In this document: piece by piece, positions 44,101-58,357 of the stretch
Layout of the letters: every line of letters starts with the position of its first letter
How positions within the stretch are numbered: position 1 is the first letter of the stretch
From: Opeltia flavorubescens
Taxonomy: Eukaryota > Ascomycota > Lecanoromycetes > Teloschistales > Teloschistaceae
Length of the DNA stretch: 64,000 bases
Direction of reading: 5' to 3'
Assembly (NCBI GenBank): GCA_000442125.1
Contig: KE546981.1
Coordinates: forward strand, 930,001 to 994,000
Notes under the pieces: generated by a model
Told to the model about the DNA's origin: nothing
What the model saw: the letters and a program-made list of their open reading frames with translations, nothing else
Database searches by the model: none
Position numbers and translations under genes: made by a program

Positions 44101-45442
44101 TTTGAGCGAGACCTGTTGATGTAGGCCTCAAGATAGGAGGTGGGGGGATGCGTATATGTAACGTAAGTGGAATGGCGTTATGGATGGGGTAGGATGGGAT
44201 GGTATAAATTGATAATCGTATTGATAGCATTAAACTTGGTGTACTGGAAAGCATGATCCGTGGTTACGAAAAGAGATAGAAGTCGAATTTCTTCATCTGG
44301 CAACGTCGTAGTATCAAATCATAGCATAGTCTTAAACACCACCTACTCTATCCACCCGTCATTCCCTCACACAGTACGGTATAACTGATCTCCAACCAAA
44401 CCTCTCCCAATGAAGTACGCAATAAGTAAGGTTGCAATCAATAAGTCAATCAGCATCCAGTCTGCAAAACACATCCCATGGATGGAAAACAAAAAACCAA
44501 AATCCCCAACATACAAGAATCTGATCCACAACGATTTTTCAAAAAACAGATATGAAAGATCCTAAAGCAAGAAGAAAAGAAAAACACTGAAAGAAAAGAA
44601 TAATCAATTAAAATTAAAAACAAAATAAAATGAGAACTAATACAAGTACAAGTACTTTAATCCATCTACTTGACTGGAGAAAAAGTTTAGATCATTTCTG
44701 GATATGAGCGCAATAGAGCAAGCGGAACCTCCTCCATATTGGGGGGGATAATTCTTTCATTCGTTCATGGGTTTCATTTAATTGTAAAGATATGATGATA
44801 TTGGTTTCGACAGCAGGGATTTTGATTCATAAAAGTAAGCCAGTAAGACCATGTAATTTGACACTAGATAGAATCCAATTTGTGAAAAGAAAAAATTATA
44901 TCAGTAAGACTACTCATTGCTGACGTCTATTTCTTATAGCAGGCCCACAATATATAGCAAGCAATACATATACACTTCAATCAACATCATTCGTCAAATC
45001 ACTCACTCCTTGAAAACCTCCTCCGACGCTAACAATGCCTTTCGAAAATCGCCGGAGCAAAACCTCTAACGTTATTCATGTAAAGCGCAAAGATGCACAG
45101 AATCGATAGGTGGCAAAGAATATCTGTTTTCCACCTAGAATGACATTCAAGCAAGCTATTGAATTCCACAATCATCAGAATCCTTCCAAATATCCCCCCT
45201 CATAGAAACACCATGACAAAAAACTCAGATCCACCATCCCTAAAGCCACCCTCAATATCAGTCCGCTCCGTCCCTTTTTGAAATCCCCCTTGGTATGCCT
45301 CACCCCAAACACCTATAAGTTCAGTTCTCCCTCTCATTAAAAAAAGAACCACCAAATCTCAATCCTTCCCTTCCACCTCCCTCACAGCCTTCCCAACTCC
45401 TCCCGCCCTCACAATCACCCCCATCCACCCCCGCCCCACCAC
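44101..45442. other. Convergent intergenic region, AT-rich
   Basis: About 1.3 kb between the CAP gene and the Tra1 stop. AT-rich with A-runs (44560-44640), becoming very C-rich on the plus strand before 45443. No gene seen. Confidence 0.5.
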
Positions 45443-48400
45443 CTACAACCACCCCATCCAAAGCGCATCACACTGCGCCAACGCAACCGGATCAACACTC
45501 TTACTAATAGCATCAATAACCGTCTGATTCGCCGGCAAGTTCCCCGCCTCAGGCGGCCTCGCCAGACTAACCGCCTTCTTAACCACAACATCGCAATTCC
45601 TCGCCACCGCCTTCCTCAGTTCATGCTCCACAACAGGCGCCTTATGCTGCTGCGTGAACCAAAAGATCATTTCATCCCGCACGAAAATACTCAGTTGGAG
45701 CTCCAATTCCTTTTCGCCTTGGCCGTTGGGTTCGGTCAGGCAGCGGGCTATGGCCATGATGGCGGGGGCGAAGATGCCTTCTGTGGCGAGGGGACCCATG
45801 AGGGTTTGTAGGTTTGGCGTGAGGCGGAATTGGACGGGTTCAGGGTTGTGGAAGAGGGCTTGTGCGGAGGCGATGGTGGGGATGAGTTCGAAACCCCAGA
45901 CGGAGCCGTGGGAGCGGGAGATGTTGAGTTTGTGCGGGTAGCGAGCTGACATGTGCATGATGTAAGTCATGAAGGTCAGAGCGGCAAGCTGGGAAGAGAA
46001 ATGGCGGCGGAAAAGCCAGAAATCGGAATAGGAGGGATACGTTTGTTGGAAATAGTGGAGAGCGATTGTTGAAGGGACCCAGCGGTCTTGAATGGCAGTG
46101 AAGGTTTCCATACGCATCGCAGGGTTTTCGGCGGGATATTTCTGGAGAAGGTCAGTGTTTGATGATATGCATGAGGATGAAGGTAGCCTTACATTACTAC
46201 GAGCTTCGGTCAAAGCACGAAGCTTATCCATCGTGAATAGGACCGGCTCGTCTTTGTTGATGCCATTTCTCCGACAATGATCTTCGTAGACCCCTTGCAA
46301 AGATATGTACGATGCGTCATCCTGAACCAACCGAAGCGGAGGTGCCAACGGGATCATCAACGGCAGGTGGAAATTCAAATTACGCCTTCGGCTCTCCTTT
46401 CGCTTCGACAGTGTTCCATTGAAGATACGGAACAACTGTAGAATCCTCTCCTCACGACGGCTATGTCTCGCAGCAGGGTGTTGGATGGCGAAAGGATGTA
46501 TACTCCCGTCATGGCCTCGAATTTTGATTCGTCGATGAGAAAAGCCCACAGTCCTCACCAAGTCGACATCTGGCAGAAATCTCTCAATGCGAATGAAGTC
46601 GGTATTCTTGTCGCGGTGTTGCAGGTATTGTCCAGGCACTTCCACCTCGTCAAATTTCTGGAATCGGAATTCGCTGAGGTGCGGGCTGTATGTCTCGAGA
46701 TTCTGTTGCGCCGGCCTTCGGTCAAGTTTCTCCTCAAATTTGTCCCTCCATTTCCGTAACTTGTGAATGTACTCGTACATGGTAGGTTTCTTCGCAACAA
46801 AGTCTTCCTCAAACGAACTCCGGATGTGTGGCGGTAGAATGGTTTCAGCAAACTTACGAATATTTGCCTCTGTGGCCAGCGGCAGTTTGTAGTCTTGGGC
46901 ATAAGCGGTTGGAGTTCGGCCAATGTATGATAGACCGTCATTAAGCAGCGCCACAATGAGTCGGTAAGCATCTTCGTCGGGTGGACATTTGAAGTGCTTG
47001 GATATCTGATCCACCATTGTTTCCATTGATAGGGCCAACAGAGGAAAGGTTGTCTTCACAACCGACATGATCTCTTCGGAATATTCCCACGGCTTCTTGG
47101 GCGTCTGCTGTTCAGCGTCTTGCGTCTGCGCCGGCTGTGTCTCGCCATTGGTTTCCAACTTGACACCATCGCCCCCATCTACGTGGCCGTTCACTTGGGC
47201 ATTTGCAGGTTTTGCCTCTGCCGTGTTCTCCCCGTTGGCTGTGCCTGGTCTTGACGCGATGTTCAATTGGCTGCTTGGAGTCGCACCGCGATTGTTCGGA
47301 GAAGTCTGTTTGGCGTTTGGTGACTGTTGCTTCTTTTGTCGAAGTCGCTCTTCTTTCAAATCTTGCTGTTTCTTGATGGCCAGCATGTCTTCACGGTTCG
47401 TTCGTAATAAGAAGAATAGTGATTGAGGATAGATCTTCGCAATCTTGACTAGGACCGATCGCGACAGCTTGGCTTCCCGATGGGACAGACTTGTCAGAAG
47501 CTGAGGAATAAAAGTGATCCAATACCAAACCGGCGTCTCTCCTTTGAACTCCTCGAAAGCCTTCGCTATCATGTTATCATTGGTATCAACGCTCAGCAAC
47601 CATAAGATTCGGCTTAACAGCTTCCTTGATTTGGCGTTCTTGTACAATCCAGCGGCCTCCAAATAACAACTGACAGCAGCAGATGCCCGCTCCATGTTTT
47701 GTGGCTCTTCTTTGAACATTTGATCGTTGTAAAAGCCCCATTCAGCCCACGCTTTAGGGAGGCGGATGTCATAGTACAGAGCAGTACCGAATGCGTCATT
47801 CGCTTCATCCTTGTGGTTGAGCTTCGCTAGGAACATACCCTTTAGAGTGAAGAACTCGGCCTTCTGCTGTTGACCGAAATAATTCAAATTGGTGTTGTTG
47901 ATGACTTCTAAGCCGCTCTGTAATTCACTTCGATTCTGATAATGGCACTTGGCCTGCTCGCGCAACTTCAAGAAGGCTTCTTGGATCTCAATATTTGGGA
48001 GCGTATAGATTCTGCTAAGCTGGCTGATGCAAACGTCGGGCAGCTGGTGCTTACGAGCAACATGCGCGAAACGATTGATGATCCATGCTGTCTCGTGATA
48101 GCCTCGGTAAGCGTACGAGTTTCCGCTAGTATTGTTGGCTTGTTGCGGGAGAAGGTTGAGGTAGGTTCGATTGATGAGTTGGAAGATGTGCTGCCGCCAG
48201 TTAACAAGATCTTGCCAGGCGTTGATATCATCCCAGACATTAGGCAACCGATCTCGCCATGTACCCAAGAGGAGCTTTAATTCCTGTGATTTCTGGTCCA
48301 GGTTCAGTGTTGTAGTTTGATTAAGGCTGGTGCAGATGACGTTGGCATCATGCAGCTCAACTAGCTGCTGGAAATTTTGTAGGATCGGGATATGAGCATT

Positions 48401-51400
48401 AGTGATGCGTCGTGGAAGCTGGTGCCATTTGCGTATTGAAAGTTGAATTGCTTCGTCGCAAACGCGATTGAAGTCCTGAGGGCTTTCCTTGGTGTCGTGG
48501 AACCTCAGCAATGCCATGAAAGCCTGGAAGAATGTTCTCCTCGGGGTCGGCGCGTCCGACACTGCCTTGATGATTGAAGTAAGCTGATCGAGGTTTTCTT
48601 GACCCGCCCACATTTCCAGACTTCTCCATGAAGACTCCAGAATGAGATCATTGAAGTTTTCATGCTTGGCGAAGTCGCTCAGGATGTCCCACTGCTGCAG
48701 CTTCTGTGCGCACAAAACCCAGTGATCTTCCCAGAGCATGTATTCTCCTTGGGAGAATGGGACGGCTCCTGTCCGAGCTTTGATCTGGGCAGTCTCGTAC
48801 AGCTGCTGGGCTTTGTCCCACATACCATTTTGCTCGTAAGACAGCGCTGCATTGGTCTCAACGAATTTGCATCGACGTCTCCATGTCCCGTAAAACATAT
48901 CATCCTCTTGCAGCCCGGCATAGACCTCCACTAAAGCATCAAGATTGCTCTCACGTACACTGGGTGAATCGATCTGCGGTGTTATTGCTGACTCCTCCAA
49001 AGCGACGGCGGCCATATACCAGGCGTTATAGGTCCTGCTTAAGAATTTCAAGACGTGTGGTGGTATTTTGCATCGAGGCTTTGCACGCACGTTCCCCTCA
49101 AGGAGAGCCTGTACCACGTTCGGTCTCCCGTCAACCTGGCGCTGGTGGTAATCCTTGGTCAGCAGCAGGACTAGACCTTTCTCAAGATCGCTTCTGTCAT
49201 CCTTTGTCAGCAACGACCAGCAAAGTGGGTACAATGCAACCCAGAACTGGTAGGCCATATATGCATCTTTCTCAGTATGTTGTAGTTGGCACAGAGGTTC
49301 AATGATATCGCCGATCTTGACTTCCCCAAGACTCAGGCAGAAACGCCGATGACTGGCCATGAAGTCCTCAAAATTATCTTCAAGCATCAACTCCTCTTTC
49401 CGTCGATCATTGCTCGACACCCCGAAGACCTCCACCGGTGGCATCATGGTAAAGTCATCCAGATGTAGTTGAGCAGGTGTACCCATTTCAACCGCACCAA
49501 CAACCAGTTGAGTGGCTTGACGAAGCCAGAAGCTATCCGAGAGAGTCTCCCAGTTCTGAGAGTTCAGCACATAAAGCAGTCGAGAGCTGGCGCTTCTTGA
49601 TAGACTTCTGTCGAAGATGTTCATGAATCGGTTGCGCATCTCCACATCTTCTGCTCTAGTGCCGATGAGGAAAGCATGCTCCAATCGGACCGTGAGCTCC
49701 GTTCTCGTGATCTTTGGATCTTCATAGATCCGAATTACCAGATCCAGAAACTTCTGCAACAGGGTGGGATCGGGACGAGCCTCAAAAAGCAGCATCTTGT
49801 GAAGCACTGCAGTCTTTTCCTTGAGTGTCGGATACTGTTCGTCAGATTCAAATACCCAATATTCCACCATATCAAGGATCTTCTCGCACAGCTTCGTGTT
49901 TTGAGATCGCTCGACTAGTATAGCTAGCACACTCAAGAACGGCCGTCTTGATTCTTGCAGGGTAGCCATGCGAAGCGAGATAATCTCGATAGTCTTGAGC
50001 GTCAATTGGGTAGATATCTCCATCTCCCGAGGATCTAGGGCGCCCGGAGGAAGTTCGCCAGCGCGTAGATGTTGCTGAGCAGCCGCTTGAGCTTGCAATG
50101 CCGGTTGAGGCATTGTCTGATCTTTGGCGAGTTTCAACTGCAAGGCACGTAGTAAATGCGGGATATTCTGATCAACAATGCTCGGTTGTACATGCGCCAG
50201 AGTCCAAAAGCTATTTACGCAAGGGATCAGGTTACTTGTCGTGACGGGCGTATTGCCTTGCTGCAAAGACTGAATTACTTTCTCTATGCTCTCAACAGCT
50301 ACCGTAGAAATGAAGCTGACGAAGTCTGTTGGCGGTGTATCGACATCCATATCATCTTCCTCCTTAGTGACCTTTGGAAGGACCTCGATGATCCTACTTA
50401 ATAGCGGTTTGATCTGACGCTGGACCTCTGTATCGCTATCAAGCTCCTGATCACTGACATGGATGCAATCTTGGATCTCCGGACTCTCAGAGCGCACGGA
50501 CTTCTCCAGAAGTCTACGAAGCAGAGGAAGCTGGGCCACGACCCAATCATCGGTTTTGACGTTGATAATGACCCGGACGATTTGTAGTGTATTGATTATG
50601 CCTGTCATGGTTTTCTCGTCACCCTTATCCGTCTTCTCTGATGCAAGTATGGCTTCGGTCATGCGAGGAAAGAGATCAATTTCCAGGTCCGCCCATAAGC
50701 GAGGAGAGAGTAAATCATGGAATAGGCCCATCGCCTTCCGGCACATATCGTTAGGCGGAAGCGGTGGGAGCAGATTTGGTTGTAAATCTCTGAGCTTAGT
50801 AGATGGCACGGGGTATCTTTCCGGGAGGACACTAATGAATTGAGCGAGATACTTGATGAGCATGATCCGGTGAGCAGCTGGTACTTGATACTCAGATCTC
50901 TCGGAGATCGAAGAAGCTGCACTTGGGTTTGGTGAAGCAGAGCCGGCTGTTACTGCGTCGAGTCTCCGCTTCTTGGCTGACGGTGACTCCGACGACAAGG
51001 GCGGAGGACGCTCTGATGGATTGATGCGTTGCTCCTCCCAACGCCAAATCATCCTTATCAAGGCAAGCACCAGCTTTTTGTGTTCATTGGATGGCTGTGG
51101 TAGTTGTGCAATCTTAGAAAGAGATGGAATGATGACGGGTACGAAATGTTCGCGAGACTCGAAAAACAGATCTGGATGTCGCACCATGAACTGAAATATA
51201 CTGATTAGCTGCTGCAAATTCGAGCTCTCTTCCGAAAGGATCCTCTTCGGCCATTTCGCCCACATCGGAAACTTCGTGTCTCCAGGTCCAATCAATCGTT
51301 TGTGTAAGACGGGTGCAATAAGATCCAGCGCTTGAATCACAAGGGCTCTTCCTTCATTCTGATGCGCCTTTAGCAAAGCGACGTAGATCTGCGTTACAAT

Positions 51401-54400
51401 CTTGACTGGTGTCTCGAATTGTGCGATGAAGAAGGCAATGAGCACATATGCAGCATGTTTGTTGATTGTATCCTCTAGTCGAATGTAGCTCCAGCCAAAT
51501 TTGATGATGTCTTTTCGGGCTTCGGACACCAAGCTGTGGTGGTATTTTAGCAAGAGAGCCGACATTTGAAGAAGTTCAAGCCTGGAATGATCGACTCCTG
51601 TCTGGCCCGAATCTTCGGCTACCTCTGTCAACTGAGGTCTCCAAAGCTTATTATGAACTGCTTCCACGATGCTCTTGTCTGTGAATGGACGTTCCGTTGA
51701 ATTCGGGGACTGTGAATGGCGAAAGACATCCATGGCCAGGATCGGATTGACGAGGTATCTGAATGCAAAAGTTTTGGCCTGTTGCGACCAGCTACGTGCG
51801 TTGTAGAGATCCAAACTCCTCATGAAGATGTTCCTCCAGTAATCAGTAGACTTGCTACAGACGATGTGATCATATATGAAAGTGAAGAATTGGGGATGAA
51901 CTTTGACGCTATCGCTGGTAATGCTATCGATAAGTTGGAAGAGGAAGTCCAGATCCTGCGGTACACGAGAGAGGTACTTGACGAAGATCTCGATCAATTG
52001 TTCTCCGGCCTGATCAGCGCCGAGGCGGAGACGCAATCCTAGCTTGTCTGTCTTTAATTTCTGGTGGAGCTCCTTCCCCAAGCTTAACAGGTTCTGGAGG
52101 AGCTTAGGATGAGTCGCAAGCCATTCGGTGTCGTGATTAACCAGGGAATGCATGACATAGATAACGTTGATCGAAGCAACTTCTCTTTTTTCTGGATCTT
52201 CCAGGTTGACCGAGCTCTTCAGAAGATCGTCAATGTTCTCAACCACCTTGGTCCGGACATTGTTGCACACAGGAGCCGCAAGAAGCTGACCGAAAAATCT
52301 TCCGTACTTTACGTCAGACAGTCGCGGTGAGAAGAAAGCCCAAGCAGCTCGATCATAACGATTGAGATATTTGAGCAATGGCGTTCGAAATGGGCTATGG
52401 TGCGTTCTACGCAAAGATTCTTCAAGCTCCAAGACCCTATCCACTAGATCGTTCATAAAGGTCTCTGCACTAGCTGCCGCATTGGCCGTCGCGGGGAGCA
52501 GATGGAATATGTTCAGAGTGGCTATAACTATCTTCATCTGTGGGTTTTGATCGATCAATGCAAATGAAGATTTTTGCAGGACGGACTTGTCTGCGATCAC
52601 TTTCATGTGATCTAATAGTCTTTCCCCGATCTCAACCTTGAAGTAATTGGTAAGAAGTGATAACAATCTAGCAAGGCCATCAAGACCCTGCACACTGAGC
52701 TTCTTGGGTTCTTGAAGGTTCATCAGGATAGGTCTTAGGCCATTTTGCAAAAGGTCCTTGGGCAGCTTGTTGTTGATCCTCAGCACGGCCCCTAAACCAG
52801 TATTGGCAGCTTCAATGACTTCCGGTGAATGCGAGTATAGCGATTTGAAGAAGACCGCAATGATTTTACTTCGACTTTCGCCGTGCTGTTGTCCACTGAA
52901 TTCCTTAAGCCCTATTGCTAATGATAGAAGTTTGATGCAGGATNCCCTCAGATCCACAATGGACTGCGCCGTCCGATATTCTGTTGGCTTCGTCGCGAGG
53001 TGCTCATCCGCAGCGTCGGCAAGGGCTAGAGTTTCCAGAAGCAAGCGATTCAGGGGATCGTTGAATTCGATGAAGTCCTTGTCCAGCGGGATGCAAAATG
53101 CGATAGCCTCGACATAGCCAATTTGGGTTGGAAATGGCAAGGCTCGCAGCGGTTTGGCGTATATTGGTTGCAGAAGCCTCTCCTTGACTGGAGAAAGTAA
53201 TTCATGAACCTGAACACCAAGCACCTCGGCGATGACGGCAAAAGCTTTCTGGGCGGATGCCCGTACATGCTTATTCATGTGAGCTAGTTCTAAGATGAAA
53301 AAGCCACACAAATTGAAGAGTTTGCTCTGATGGTTATTAAGATCCTCTTTGGGAGTATTCTTATTACACCGTCGTAAAAGTATTTCAATTGTCTTTTGTG
53401 CTTGAACGCGGGTATCGGCTGGCAAGTCAAGAGGCATGTCCTTGATGACATATACAAGAGCTCGAACGAACTCTACCTGTCGGGCAATCATCCAACTGTC
53501 TCCAAGGTCGATTTGAGTTGATAGTAGGTGTATCCCTAAGCCACCCCCAGCTTTGATGAACCATTCTTCTTCGTAACATTTATGGCAGAACACTTTAGCC
53601 AGATGGACAAAGAATGGAAGGCTATGAACGCTGCTCTCGGCGCCGAATATAATCGTTGCAGCGTCATGAATGGCTTGTACGCAACCCTGTGCCGCCCGCC
53701 GGACTGCAGGGTTATCAGACGACAAGCTCTCTGCAATGACGTCGGCGAGGATGCGACTATCAAGATGTAGGGGGCCTTCGCCAGCCTTTACATCAAAGCC
53801 TTTAGCGTTCTGCTTCGCTGATGCCAAAGCCTTACCCAGTTCAAGAATGGTAAAATGGCGACAAACGTCAGTCAGCAGTGACGCAGCCGAGGCGGAAAGC
53901 TCAGGCAGTGTCGAAGCAAGAATGCAAGCGCTGAGAAGTCTCTTCAACGTTTCCTCTTGGCAGTCTCTCTTAGAAGTCGATTTCCCTCTGTCTGCTAGCT
54001 GCAGGATATCCATCCCTGTGTCATGTTTACCTTCGAGAAAGTCATTCGCTTGCAATCTCACCAGTCGAGGAAAGTCGTCAGGAATTGTACTGAATCCAAT
54101 GTGCATCTTCAGTTGCGCAGAGATGAACCGGAAGGCTTGCTGTTTGTAAAAGAGGTCTCCCTTTTTAGGTGTTGGCAACTTGGATGTCTCGGAAAGTCTT
54201 GCAATGGCGACATCAATACCGATTTTTGCTGGAAAAGGTCGTTCTTTGCTAGACCCTATGAATTTGACGTCGATGCTGCACTCATCGTCGGCGTATGGCT
54301 TGTATTCAAGCTGCGGTGGACCATTTAGGAATTTTCGATTCCTGCCGCCAAGCTTCCCTAGGATGCGCATGGTGGTATGAGCGTGATAGTGGCTGTAGGG

Positions 54401-57148
54401 GTTCGGCCGAAGATGATCCCAAAGCGCCGTCATCAACTCGTCAATCACAGGCGCCATGATTGGGTCAAGATACTCAGCAGTAAGGTTGTCGACACATAGT
54501 TCGAGCGTCCTAAGACCTTGGCCCACGAGGTCGGAACCGGCCCGCAGTGCGACAACAAGAGGACGCATCAGATAGCTCAGGTGCGGAAGAAGATTACTCA
54601 AGCGTGCGGGCACCGTAAGACAGAGTTCGACATAGAGATCGCGCTCCTGAGGCTTGCGAGCCGCCATTAGAAGATTGTTGAGAACCTCGAGCATCATCTC
54701 CAACAATGGTAAGATTTCCTTGTAAAGCGCTTCGAAACGGCCTCCTCCAATACTCCGAAAGAGAGATCGCAACAGGTAAAAGTAGTTCATTGGTTCTTCG
54801 GCTGTCGTCGAAAGCTGGATGGATTTTGTTATGATGGAGGTGATGTGAGGAAGTAGGACAACCTCATTTTGAACGGCGAAAAGTGTGACCGCCATGAAAG
54901 ATAACTTGAATAGTCTTAAAAGAATCGAAGATTTCCGAACGTCAGCCGTTCCGACTTCATCGATCTTATTCATTAGAAATTGGAGCAGCATGCCTGCAAA
55001 ATGCGGAGATGTGGCCTCGCTGGCCAAAAAAAACTGGGGAATATGAAGAAGCGTCATGTGTTCAAACATCATTTCGTAAAGCCGGGGTATCTCAGAATAA
55101 AAAACTTCATGGAAAGCTGCAGGGTCAATACTATGAAAAACAGTTGCAAAGGTCTCGAGCAGGTCCTTCTCCTCTTTACCTACTTGGACCATATAATGAT
55201 TAGCAAGGAACTCGACAGGAGATGAGTAAGGTATATCGGTGGATGGTTTCTCCGTGCTGTAGTATCGGAAGACATAAGCTCCTTCCCGGAAGAGCTTCAT
55301 GATGATCTCCACCTCTTCGGCGTTGTAGCCATACGAAATGTCCTGCCAGTTTGTGGGGGCATTGGCTGCATCCATTGGCGGCGCTTCTGGATTACATTCC
55401 TTCAGCTGGTAGAACATTCCCTTAAGGCCACCGAGTAGATTCTTGAATAGAAACTTATTGTCCTCGACCGGGTTTGCGCCACGATCCCTAGGATTCGAAG
55501 TTTTGATTGGTGTTGCTGAGAAGATGTCGATTTCATCCCAATCAGGAAGTTGTTCGTGATCCGCCAGGTGATTCTCGGGACCTGTGCTGTTAGCCTGATC
55601 CTCATACTGCTTAGACAATTTCACGGCATTGTGGTATTGTCGATTCATGGCTGCGAATTTATCCGCGATAGCGCTCAGGATCATGATGAGGAAGTGGCGA
55701 GCTTCTTTCTTGTCATCCAACTTTGCGATGCTGTCAGCCATGTTGAGTAGCAACTTGGCACTCATGGTCTGGAAGCTGGTGCCCGGGAAATTGTCATGAA
55801 GGTTTCTGGAGAAGACATCAACTGTTCGACGGATCTGATCACGGCTCAGATGATCTCGGACATGATGGATCAAATCGGCCAATAAGCTGTAGGCGAGGGG
55901 ACGCATGGTTTCGTATACAGTAAGCCCGTCACCGATGAGGGTTCGATCATCAAGCAGGTCATCGATCTTGTTGAGGAAAATCTTTCGAAAATTGAAGTTG
56001 ATCGTATGCCGGATAGCCACCAGGAGCTCCTTCCTTGTTGCGGATTTCTCGCTTGGGCAGTCGCGTAGTAACCTGACTACAATATCCGGCAAAGTTGGTA
56101 GGAAGTCACTGAGTTGATTATGGTATACTCTGAGCAAATAAGCCAGGAAACTCATCATCTTGACTTGAGCGGTGATGAACTCTCCAAAAGCTGCACGATT
56201 CTTTATTTCCTTGCTAACACCGGTGAAGATACTATTCCGCTTCTTGGCTTCTGCATGCGCGCGCTCTTGTGGTCCGGCTTGGAGCATGAGAACAACTTTG
56301 ATCAATGGGACGAATTCCTTGACGTTTCTAGGAACGCAATTACGATGAGCCTGAAAGAGGGAAACGACGATGATCGGGCATTCCGCGAAGACCTTGAACG
56401 ACTTCATCCCACTTAACAAAGGCCGTGTTGTTTGAACATCGATCCCAAGATCTGGACCCACTGAGGAGGAAGACGAGGCCGAAGGAGAACCAGGCCGCGG
56501 TGACTGGAAAACTTGGCTGTTGGGAGTGGTGCCTGCTACATTGCCATGAGCAGGTGTCTCAAATGTCTCTTTGACGACCTGTTCCATCGTCTCAAACATC
56601 TCTTGAATGAGCAACAAAAAAGGCTGCACCTTGCTCGCAGTCGCTTCTGTCTGGTAGCGTTCCAAGTCCATGATGGTTTTCATGCATAACACAGCATTGT
56701 CTTCGTTCTCTACCCGCGCCAGGCCCATCAAAAGATCAACGATTTCGGCGGCGTATGGTTTGAGTGCCTCGGTATGGCTCATTGGAAGCCGATGGAAAAT
56801 CTCGAGGACGCAGCTGCGGAGTCTCTACAAATATCAATCAGCCACCGCGCAGATTACACAGTTGAAAGGATTCCGAACCTGATCCCATGATGTACTAATG
56901 AAGACGGGCGGGCCCTCCAATAGTTTTGTGAGTACTGGTAGGAGTTTCTTTAGGAAGGCTGCGTATGAAGGTCCACTGCACAAAAGATCGATATTATCCC
57001 GAAGCTCGGTCGCATAGTTGAGTCGTTGTTTGACATCTGCGGCAGCATTAGACACCTACTCTTTGAACATTATCTGCAAAACCCCCAACACACCTGCTTG
57101 GGGATCGCTTAGCCGGGCTGCAAATGCATCGATATTACGATCGCCCAT
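45443..57148 (-). CDS. tra1: Tra1, SAGA/NuA4 scaffold pseudokinase
   Basis: Four exons (57148-57094, 57036-56879, 56824-46193, 46141-45443) give 3,847 residues, the normal size of Tra1. The N-terminus [18 protein letters not shown] and the [14 protein letters not shown] block are typical of filamentous fungi. Most of the protein is helical HEAT/TPR repeats; the FAT region spans roughly 2,650-3,200, and the PI3K-like domain roughly 3,440-3,800 keeps the fold ([34 protein letters not shown]) but lacks kinase catalytic residues. It ends with a FATC-type tail, [18 protein letters not shown]. Tra1 binds transcription activators and recruits SAGA and NuA4 histone acetyltransferases in the nucleus. 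The unknown base at 52944 gives one unknown residue. The last intron (51 nt) is a multiple of three with no stop. Confidence 0.97.
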
Positions 57149-58357
57149 TCTTGCGGCGGGACCCAGCGCAGGGTGAAGCAGGAAGCCCGGTGGTTATGTC
57201 ATAGACTTCGAGCGTTGTATATTTCTGGTATAGCAAAAGGAGGAAGCTCTCGGGTCGTGATGAGCGGAGTGCAAGTGGTTCAAGGCGCTGAGCCAGAAGT
57301 TGAGATAGGAACAGGCCAGTGAAGGCCTCAGGTCAAGAGAAAAGGTGTAGCTCCTCCATCAACAGGAAGTAAGGATATGGCGGAAGAGAGAATGTGGAGT
57401 TGAATGGTGGAGGAGGAATAGTGGACGACCCACTGTTGATGGAGCTGCCAAGGCATAGCAAAGATCACGAACTTGAGAAAGTGATGGGGCCGAGCTCTGC
57501 GAAATCCATCAAGCGCTAGCAGGGATCATGATACGGTCATTACGGATATATCAGCCTTAACCGAATAGTTGGAGTCTGTTTCACATTCTGTCACCTGTAC
57601 AGCGTCATTTTTACCCCATTGGGCATTAGTTCGTAGGTCCAAGAAACAGAGGAGATGCTGTCCTAGTATTGAGATCCTCTAATCATTACTATAGATGGTC
57701 TTCAGATCGACACCTCGTTTTACTGATGAAATTTACCAATTACGGCTTGATGTTCAACCAAAATTCATAAGCTTTCATGAAAAACTTAGTCAGACAATAA
57801 TCAGGTCACAACATCCTCTACTCTCAATTTTTACACATGGAACATGCGTCTTCTTCTTCTCATTATGACGCACGTAACGCCCCCCTTACATACACTCTTT
57901 GGGCACATGGTCCATCGAGGGCTAGATGGCGGGGTCTACAGGTCCCCAGCCGAACTTGTCGTCCTTGCTGTACGTAATCATACATTGAGAAATTGTCCTG
58001 TTGACTCATCGAGTTAATGGTCTTGTTTCTTCACAAATCACCGTCAGGGTTGCAGAGACAAATCATGATCTATATTTGCTACCAACAACACCGTTTCTCT
58101 CCAAAGACCTCCCGTATTCGTGTCGATGCAAGGGCCCAAACCTTGCAAGAGATGGAGAAACGACAGGCCGGCTTTCTAGTATTCCCCCATGTATGCATAC
58201 CATGATCTTGGAAGGATACTGAAACACGCTTTAGGACCAGGGGCTCGATGAAGTTGCCAACTAAAGTGACGAGGACAAGAAATCGCTTAATGAAGTATTG
58301 ACAGGGCTTTGATAAAACATCCCAAAACGAGTCAAGAGCAATGCGCACCCTACATCG
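57149..58357. other. Intergenic region between Tra1 start and Rts1 stop
   Basis: About 1.2 kb holding the Tra1 promoter and the Rts1 3' UTR (both genes on the minus strand). No further gene or motif recognised. Confidence 0.5.
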
